Position numbers and translations under genes: made by a program. A DNA stretch of 10,930 bases. Origin: JBOGDS01 sp050743075. Lineage in GTDB: Bacteria; Actinomycetota; Actinomycetes; Jiangellales; Jiangellaceae. Under the pieces are notes generated by a model. The model was not told where the DNA came from, did not search any database, and saw nothing but the letters and a program-made list of their open reading frames with translations. Location of the stretch: assembly GCA_050743075.1 (NCBI GenBank), contig JBOGDS010000107.1:1-10930 (forward strand), read 5' to 3'. The stretch's first letter is position 1; each line of letters begins with the position of its first letter. Positions 6,739 to 10,930 of the stretch are shown one piece after another.

Positions 6739-7551
6739 TCACGAGGCGCGCTCTCCGACACGGAGGACGCTCAGGTAGCGGCGTGGTGCTCGGTCGCCCA
6801 TCTGCGTGCGGATGCGTTCGGCGACCGCGTCGAGCAGGGGCTCGCGAACGTCGTGGTCGAGCCTCCGGTACGGCGACGTCGAGCGGAGGAGATCAGCAAA
6901 GCCGTCCCCATCGAACCACTGGTCGGCCGGGCACCAGCGCACGATCGTTGGGCCGAACAAGCCGCCGGGGTCTTGGACCAGTCCCCAATCTTCGTTGGAC
7001 GTGCGCACGTCGCGCTCTAGCGGCGGATGCCCCGAGTCGGAGTTCCCGGGGGAGTACCGCTCGTGGAGATCGGCGGTCTCGGCATACACCTCCAGCTCTC
7101 CCGGCCGGCTGACAACAACGTTGCCGAGCAGCGCCATCCATCCCCCGGGATGGAGCAAGTCGTGCGCCCGCCGCCAGCCAATCGACGGATCGACCCAGTG
7201 CCACGCCGAGGCCGCCACGAGGACATCGAAGCGCCGACCGCGGTCGTCCCACTCCTCGAACATCGCCGTCTCGACCTCGACGTTGCCGAGGGTGGCGAGG
7301 CGTTGGCGAGCGAGCGCGGCCATTCCCACGCCGGGCTCTACGGCGGTCACTGCGCATCCGATCGCTGCCAGCGAGCGCGTTGCCTGGCCGGTACCGCAGC
7401 CCACTTCGAGCACCGACGACCTTTCGTGCACACCGGTGATGGTGACGAGGTCCGCGAACAGCTCGTCGGGGTAGCTCGGTCGCACTCGGTCGTAGAGCTC
7501 AGGCACCTCGTTGAACACCTGACCGAGGTCACGACGATCTGCGCCTGCCAC
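6739..7551 (-). CDS. Class I SAM-dependent methyltransferase
   Basis: 270-residue protein with a Rossmann methyltransferase core. The N-terminal VFNEVPELYDRVRPSYPDELF (12-32) is typical of a family of small actinobacterial methyltransferases. Motif I is VLEVGCGTGQAT (47-58), the strand-2 acidic residue is Glu72 in AVEPG, motif IV is FDVLVAASAWHWVDP (108-122), and LLHPGG (132-137) is the post-IV motif. The C-terminal 130 residues, which would choose the substrate, show nothing I can assign, so the acceptor is unknown. The GTG start lacks a clear Shine-Dalgarno sequence but places the family N-terminus correctly; a leaderless transcript is possible. It lies on the same strand as the deaminase-like gene, 142 bases downstream of it, so they are probably separate transcripts. 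Confidence 0.85.
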   Translation of the reverse strand: MAGADRRDLGQVFNEVPELYDRVRPSYPDELFADLVTITGVHERSSVLEVGCGTGQATRSLAAIGCAVTAVEPGVGMAALARQRLATLGNVEVETAMFEEWDDRGRRFDVLVAASAWHWVDPSIGWRRAHDLLHPGGWMALLGNVVVSRPGELEVYAETADLHERYSPGNSDSGHPPLERDVRTSNEDWGLVQDPGGLFGPTIVRWCPADQWFDGDGFADLLRSTSPYRRLDHDVREPLLDAVAERIRTQMGDRAPRRYLSVLRVGERAS

Positions 7552-7693
7552 CGCACCATACTGCCGTCAACGGTCGCCTACGTGCCGACAGGGAACGGCA
7601 TGCTGCTCCAAAGCAGCAGCTCACTCGGCGGCGGCCCGTGCCGGTCTTCTTTGTCTGCTCTCAGGATCGTCCGCTACAAGGATCGGTTCGCGC
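7552..7693. other. Intergenic region with two adjacent hairpins
   Basis: No gene is seen. TGCTGCT-CCAA-AGCAGCA (7601-7618) is a perfect 7-bp stem with a 4-base loop. Just to its left on the plus strand lies CGTGCCG-acagggaa-CGGCATG, a 7-bp stem with one G-T pair. They lie downstream of the deaminase-like gene and upstream of the methyltransferase gene (both minus strand), so they may be a terminator or leader structure. The methyltransferase promoter should also lie here, but no good -10/-35 pair is visible. Confidence 0.4.
7601..7618 (-). terminator. Possible terminator hairpin of the deaminase-like gene
   Basis: A perfect 7-bp stem with a CCAA loop (plus-strand reading), about 75 bases past the minus-strand stop at 7694. 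There is no T-tract, so the assignment rests on position and symmetry alone. Confidence 0.3.
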
Positions 7694-8164
7694 TCAGCTG
7701 CCGGCGAACAGGGTCGGATCGTATTCCTGAGTGCCACCGTCGACAGTCCACACGGCAGCCAAGGGCATCAAGTCGCGGATTGACACACTGCGGACCCCGA
7801 CCTCGGTTGGCAGGATCACGCGGATGTCGGGGTGGTAGTCGAGCAGCACTTGACGATCGCGTCCGCAGGGGCCCACTGGCCCGCGCCCGTGATTGCCGAC
7901 GGCGACGATTGTCGTCAGCTCGCGTGCACCGCCGGCTCGCGCTGCGCCCAAGGCGACCAGTTCGGCGCATGGGCCGCCGGTGAAGTGGTAGAGGTTCACT
8001 CCTGCGAAGGTCCTGCCGTCCACTGCTCGAACCGCGGCACCCATTGTGTGCACGCCATCTTGGTCCGGCCCTGTGTCGGTGTTGGTATCGATCGTCGCGC
8101 GTGCCAGCTCTATGAGTTCCCACTCAGCGGCAGTCGCTTCCCGGGCTGACTTAGGAAGTGTCAT
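7694..8164 (-). CDS. Cytidine/blasticidin-deaminase-like protein
   Basis: 156 residues, the size of small tetrameric cytidine deaminases and blasticidin S deaminase. The core is recognisable: GAAVRAVDGRTFAGVNL (42-58) matches the VGAA...GvN strand region, and PCAE (65-68) supplies zinc ligand Cys66 and proton-shuttle Glu68. PCGRDRQVL (99-107) matches the second zinc motif PCGxCRQ, with Cys100 kept but Asp103 where the last Cys ligand is expected. The substrate could be a nucleoside or a related base or antibiotic and cannot be read from the sequence. The ATG start has GGAG close upstream (tight spacing). It is divergent from the histidine kinase gene across a 59-base gap that must hold both promoters. 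Confidence 0.8.
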   Translation of the reverse strand: MTLPKSAREATAAEWELIELARATIDTNTDTGPDQDGVHTMGAAVRAVDGRTFAGVNLYHFTGGPCAELVALGAARAGGARELTTIVAVGNHGRGPVGPCGRDRQVLLDYHPDIRVILPTEVGVRSVSIRDLMPLAAVWTVDGGTQEYDPTLFAGS

Positions 8165-8223
8165 GGCTCCAGCCTGACACGTCCGGCCGCTGCGTCCGAT
8201 GGTCGCGTCGTTACACCAACGTC

Positions 8224-9372
8224 ATGTGGGAGGCCGTGTCGTCGCTGTGGGCCGAACCCACGGCGGAGGACCCGCCGCCGACCGGGTGGCGCGACGGGTG
8301 TGCTTGTGGCGGTGGTCCTGGTACGACCGTGGTCGAGGCGATCGCGCGTTCCGACCTGACGTGGCGACTGGTCGCGGTCGGGCTCGGCATCGTCCTCGCC
8401 GTCGCGGTGTACGACCGCGCAGGCGTCCGTTCGTCGCGGTCGCGCTCGGGTTCGGGCGTTCGCGGTCGTGGATGCTGCCGCGGCCGCCGTCGGTGCCGAG
8501 TCTGTGGTCATCTCCAGCGGGTTCGCCGTGTTGTTGCTCGCCTACTCGCTCGTCCGATGGGGTCGGGTCGCGACATCACAATCGGGTTCGTCGTCATGGC
8601 TGTCGCGTTCGCCGTCAGCGTCGTCACCGACGCCACCGGCGGCTCGGAGACGATTGGTGGCGCGACCCTTCTCGCGCTCTCGGCGGCACTCGGGGCGTCG
8701 CTTCGCTACCGGGCCACCGCCCGCGAGCACCTCGTCGAGCGGGTCAGGGTCGAGGAGCGCGAACAGCTGGCCCGGGAGCTGCACGACACCGTCGCACACC
8801 ACGTATCCGCGATCGCGGTTCAGGCTCAGGCCGGGTTGGCCCTCGCCCGATCCGCCTCCCTTGGGGCGTCCGAGGCACTCGAGGTCATCGACCGTGAGGC
8901 GGCCTGGACCCTCGCCGAGATGCGCACCATGGTGGGCGCGCTGCGCAACCGCCGGTACCAACCAGACCCTCACCCGGCGCGGCGCGGCGTGGCCGATGTC
9001 GAGAACCTCGCGACCACCCGAGACGGCTCGCCACGCGTCGACGTCGTGCTGCGCGGGGACCTGCTCGACATCCCGCCCGCCGTGTCGGCCGCGGTCTACC
9101 GAGTCGCGCAGGAGTCGGTCACCAACCCCCAGCGCCACGCCCACCGGGCGTCACAGATCGACGTCACGGTGACGGGCACGGCGACGGAGGTGCAGGTGAC
9201 GGTGCTCGATGACGGCGGCCGAGCTGCGAACGCCCCCGGCCAGGTCGGCTACGGCCAGATCGGCATGACCGAGCGCGTATCGCTGCTCGGCGGCACCCTC
9301 ACGGTCGGGCCCGGTGCGGCCTGCGTCTGGGTGGTGCGGGCCGTCCTACCCCGCACGGGGACTGCGAGATGA
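8224..9372 (+). CDS. Two-component sensor histidine kinase, NarL-type, N-terminus scrambled
   Basis: 382-residue kinase of the HisKA_3/HATPase class. The cytoplasmic part is good: phospho-acceptor His187 in EREQLARELHDTVAHHVSAI (178-197), N-box QESVTNPQRHAH with Asn301, DDGG (329-332), and the final GYGQIGMTERVSLLGG (343-358). Residues 115-163 include two membrane segments. Residues about 25-113, which should hold further membrane segments, are instead Gly/Arg/Cys-rich; hydrophobic sequence of the expected kind lies there in the other two frames (see findings). The ATG was chosen because MWEAVSSLWAEP resembles starts in this family; a GTG at 8158 would overlap the divergent gene. The stop overlaps the regulator start as ATGA. 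The stimulus is unknown. It may be a damaged gene or carry sequencing errors. Confidence 0.75.
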   Translation: MWEAVSSLWAEPTAEDPPPTGWRDGCACGGGPGTTVVEAIARSDLTWRLVAVGLGIVLAVAVYDRAGVRSSRSRSGSGVRGRGCCRGRRRCRVCGHLQRVRRVVARLLARPMGSGRDITIGFVVMAVAFAVSVVTDATGGSETIGGATLLALSAALGASLRYRATAREHLVERVRVEEREQLARELHDTVAHHVSAIAVQAQAGLALARSASLGASEALEVIDREAAWTLAEMRTMVGALRNRRYQPDPHPARRGVADVENLATTRDGSPRVDVVLRGDLLDIPPAVSAAVYRVAQESVTNPQRHAHRASQIDVTVTGTATEVQVTVLDDGGRAANAPGQVGYGQIGMTERVSLLGGTLTVGPGAACVWVVRAVLPRTGTAR

Positions 9373-10022
9373 CCGTTCGCGTGCTCATCGCCGACGACCA
9401 GAGCATCGTCCAGGCCGGGCTGAGGGTCATCCTCGACACTCAGCCCGGCATCGAGGTCGTCGGTCAGGCTGCCGACGGTCGCGAGGCCGTCGCCCTCGCC
9501 CGTGAGCTGCGACCCGACGTGTGTCTCTTCGACATCCGTATGCCGGTCCTCGACGGCGTCGAGGCCACTCGCCTGCTCGCGGGGCCGGACGTCGAGGACC
9601 CACTCGCCGTCGTCGTCATAACGACGTTCGACACCGACGCCCACGTCCACGGCGCGCTCAAGGCCGGCGCCCGCGGCTTCCTCCTCAAGGGCATCCGGTC
9701 CGAGCAGATCATCGAGGCCTTGCACGCCGCCGTCCATGGCGACGCGCTCATCGATCCAGGGGTCACTGCACGGCTCCTCGCCGCGTTCTCGGCCAGCGGC
9801 CCGTCCTCCGCACCGGCTCAGCCTCTCGAAGCCCTGACCGAGCGCGAGGAGGAGGTGCTGCTGACAGTCGCACGCGGGCTGACCAACGTCGAGATCAGCG
9901 CAGAGCTGCACATCAGCATAGGCACCGTGAAGTTCCACCTCGCGAGTCTCATGACCAAGCTCGGCACCCGGAACCGGGTCGAGCTCGTCATCTGGGCCTA
10001 CGAGACGAGGCGGGTGCGCTAG
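9369..10022 (+). CDS. NarL/FixJ-family response regulator
   Basis: 217-residue DNA-binding regulator and partner of the histidine kinase just upstream; the genes overlap by ATGA. The receiver domain (about 3-120) has the acidic pair Asp9/Asp10, phospho-acceptor Asp55 in LFDIRMPVLDG (53-63), Thr85/Thr86 and Lys107. A Ser/Ala/Pro linker (about 141-152) joins a LuxR-type helix-turn-helix (about 154-213): LTEREEEVLLTVARGLTNVEI, then the recognition helix around SIGTVKFHLASLMTKLG. All key residues are present, so the regulator looks functional even though its kinase has an abnormal N-terminus. Target genes cannot be told from the sequence; the flanking genes or self-regulation are possible. Confidence 0.93.
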   Translation: MTVRVLIADDQSIVQAGLRVILDTQPGIEVVGQAADGREAVALARELRPDVCLFDIRMPVLDGVEATRLLAGPDVEDPLAVVVITTFDTDAHVHGALKAGARGFLLKGIRSEQIIEALHAAVHGDALIDPGVTARLLAAFSASGPSSAPAQPLEALTEREEEVLLTVARGLTNVEISAELHISIGTVKFHLASLMTKLGTRNRVELVIWAYETRRVR

Positions 10023-10150
10023 CCCCGCCTCCGACGGACGCCGAAGGCGCTCTCACGGTGTGTAGCTCCGGCGTCCCTCTCCTCGTACCGGAGCCGTGGG
10101 CGAGCGCGCGGAGGATCATCCCGAGACGCCGGCCTGTGATGATGCCGAGA
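10023..10150. other. Gap between convergent regulator and toxin genes
   Basis: No gene is seen. An inverted repeat GCTCCGG (10065-10071) and CCGGAGC (10088-10094) with a 16-base loop could be a bidirectional terminator for the regulator (plus) and the toxin (minus). Confidence 0.4.
10065..10094. terminator. Possible bidirectional terminator
   Basis: A perfect 7-bp stem GCTCCGG/CCGGAGC with a 16-base loop and no T-tract, placed between two converging stop codons (regulator at 10022, toxin at 10151). Support is position plus symmetry only. Confidence 0.3.
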
Positions 10151-10414
10151 TCAGTGTCCGTAGACCTCGCGGCGATGGCCGAGTTCCACGACGAGGACGA
10201 CCAGACGCTCGTCCTCGATGTGGCAGAGGATGCGGTAGTCGCCGACGCGGTATCGCCAGTAGTCCGACGCCTTGAGCTGCTTGCCGATGCGTCTCGGGTC
10301 GGGTGCCTGATGGACGCGCTCGTTCATGAATCGCACCAGGGCAGTCGCGACCGGCCGGTCGAGTTTGGCGAGCTGCTTCTCGGCCCGCCTGGACCACTCG
10401 ACCGTGTACGTCAC
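10151..10414 (-). CDS. relE: RelE-family mRNA interferase toxin
   Basis: 87-residue toxin of the RelE/ParE fold. RelE members cleave mRNA in the ribosomal A site. Seen: N-terminal VTYTVEWSRRAEKQLAKLD, central basic KQLKASDYWRYRVGDYRILC (49-68), and C-terminal LVVLVVELGHRREVYGH (71-87). The Lys, Arg and terminal Arg/Tyr residues that RelE toxins use are present; these features favour RelE over ParE. The GTG start overlaps the antitoxin stop as GTGA, the normal antitoxin-first order, so the two are translationally coupled. Longer in-frame extensions upstream cross the antitoxin gene and are not coding. Confidence 0.9.
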   Translation of the reverse strand: MTYTVEWSRRAEKQLAKLDRPVATALVRFMNERVHQAPDPRRIGKQLKASDYWRYRVGDYRILCHIEDERLVVLVVELGHRREVYGH

Positions 10415-10629
10415 GCGCCGTAGCGCTCCATGATTTGCTCCATCGAGACAGTTGCGCCACCGGAGGAGTAGTGCTCTGCCAGCGCCTCCTCGGCCAGGTA
10501 GAGGTCTTCCAGGTCCTCGAGGTGGTCCAAGATGGCCTCTCGGGCGTAGAACGACTTCGAACGGCCGGTCCGTCGGGCCAGTGCCTCGAGCCGCTCTTCG
10601 ATGTCGGGCGGCAGCCGCAGCGCGAGCAT
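10411..10629 (-). CDS. relB: Ribbon-helix-helix antitoxin (RelB/CopG type)
   Basis: 72-residue antitoxin. The N-terminal MLALRLPPDIEERLEALARR with the following helix SKSFYAREAI is a ribbon-helix-helix DNA-binding domain (about 1-45). The acidic C-terminal part (about 43-72: HLEDLEDLYLAEEALAEHY, then MEQIMERYGA) should wrap and neutralise the toxin. The ATG at 10629 was chosen over the in-frame GTG at 10638 because AGGAGG ends 8 bases before the ATG, and that GTG would lie inside the ribosome binding site. It is expected to repress its own promoter, conditionally with the toxin; an AT-rich palindromic stretch immediately upstream is a fitting operator. Confidence 0.88.
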   Translation of the reverse strand: MLALRLPPDIEERLEALARRTGRSKSFYAREAILDHLEDLEDLYLAEEALAEHYSSGGATVSMEQIMERYGA

Positions 10630-10635
10630 TCGCCT

Positions 10636-10643
10636 CACCTCCT
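10636..10643 (-). promoter_or_regulatory. Antitoxin ribosome binding site
   Basis: AGGAGGTG on the minus strand, with AGGAGG ending 8 bases before the ATG at 10629. It is the strongest such site near the toxin-antitoxin pair and decides the antitoxin start. The toxin has none of its own and depends on coupling. Confidence 0.75.
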
Positions 10644-10661
10644 AGTACATGTATAGCATGC
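10644..10661 (-). promoter_or_regulatory. Probable antitoxin promoter/operator
   Basis: A short AT-rich island in very GC-rich DNA directly upstream of the antitoxin site. It contains the 8-base palindrome TACATGTA (10646-10653), the palindrome GCATGC (10656-10661) and a TATACA-like -10 on the minus strand. Short palindromes overlapping the promoter are typical ribbon-helix-helix operators. No clear -35 is seen. Confidence 0.45.
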
Positions 10662-10918
10662 GTCAGCTGCGGGCGGCCCACGTGCGGGTGCCGCTACCGG
10701 TGTGCCCGGGTATGACCGCTGCGGGCCCGCAGCCCGGCACCACGGGCTCTCGGGTTGGGATCACGACCGGTGTCCGTGGGCCATCACGATGACGCTGGCC
10801 AAATTCGGGCTCTTGTGACCGATCCGTGGGCGGCTGAGTGGACCATCCGCGGGTGCACCCCGCTCGCTTCTTACGTTTCGGGCTTCTTCAGAACTCGGAA
10901 CGCAGGGAGGAAGACGGG
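10662..10918. other. Non-coding region right of the toxin-antitoxin pair
   Basis: About 260 bases with no ORF resembling a protein I know. It contains a 16-base perfect palindrome (10718-10733), with half of it, GCTGCGGGC, also present at 10666-10674. Towards the right end the base composition becomes less GC-biased and a Shine-Dalgarno-like GGGAGG appears. Confidence 0.5.
10718..10733. repeat. 16-base perfect palindrome
   Basis: GCTGCGGGCCCGCAGC is identical to its reverse complement with no spacer. This suggests a dimeric protein site rather than an RNA hairpin, which would need a loop. Function unknown. Confidence 0.6.
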
Positions 10919-10930
10919 GTGCGATCGGCA
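10919..10930 (+). CDS. Possible start of a further gene (cut by right edge)
   Basis: GTG at 10919 follows GGGAGG (10905-10910) by 8 bases and is open for the four codons visible (V-R-S-A). The spacing is right for an actinobacterial start, but four codons cannot identify a protein. Confidence 0.25.

Noticed and set aside
6387..6761. ORFs on both strands crossing the tRNA, including peptides such as RGELNPHVLADTRT
   Set aside because: These are known artefacts of translating tRNA genes; the tRNA cloverleaf explains the sequence.
6893..7357. Overlapping ORFs inside the methyltransferase on both strands
   Set aside because: They are shadows; the methyltransferase frame alone contains the VLEVGCGTGQ and FDVLVAASAWHW motifs.
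8158..8223. Upstream GTG at 8158 as the histidine kinase start
   Set aside because: It would overlap the start of the divergent deaminase-like gene and add residues unlike family N-termini; ATG at 8224 gives a familiar MWEAVSSLWAEP start.
7552..8223. A metabolic unit made of the methyltransferase and the deaminase-like gene
   Set aside because: They are on one strand but separated by 142 bases with hairpins between, and neither substrate is known; nothing in the sequence ties them together.
10636..10638. GTG at 10638 as the antitoxin start
   Set aside because: It lies within the ribosome binding site that serves the ATG at 10629.

Overview
The window is high-GC actinobacterial chromosome. 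Evidence: pervasive GTG starts, 4-base stop/start overlaps, strong third-position G/C bias, and the order fhaA-fhaB-pstP-rodA-pbpA-pknA next to a tRNA-Leu, which is the arrangement near the replication origin in Mycobacterium, Streptomyces and relatives. The species cannot be named from this sequence.

Region 1 (about 1-6345, all minus strand) is the conserved cell-wall and growth signalling operon. Read in transcription order it holds fhaA (FHA adaptor), fhaB (membrane-anchored FHA adaptor), pstP (PP2C Ser/Thr phosphatase), rodA (SEDS glycosyltransferase), pbpA (class B transpeptidase) and pknA (Ser/Thr kinase, cut by the left edge). The kinase and phosphatase set the phosphorylation state, the FHA proteins read phospho-Thr, and RodA/PbpA are the polymerase and crosslinker. 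The last three junctions are all TCGTGA overlaps, so the last four genes are probably translationally coupled. The kinase has Thr where the catalytic-loop Lys is expected.

Region 2 (6495-6602, plus strand) is a tRNA-Leu(CAG) followed by a hairpin.

Region 3 (6739-10629) is accessory in character: a class I SAM methyltransferase and a cytidine-deaminase-like protein on the minus strand, then a histidine kinase/response regulator pair of the NarL type on the plus strand, then a convergent minus-strand RHH antitoxin/RelE toxin pair. The histidine kinase has a scrambled N-terminal membrane region that reads well only if several one-base indels are corrected. The deaminase has Asp in place of the last zinc Cys.

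Region 4 (10630-10930) is mostly non-coding. It holds the antitoxin promoter/operator, a 16-base perfect palindrome, and perhaps the first codons of another plus-strand gene at the right edge. I see no CRISPR array, insertion sequence, phage gene or clearly new multi-gene system. The best leads are the altered residues and the scrambled sensor domain.
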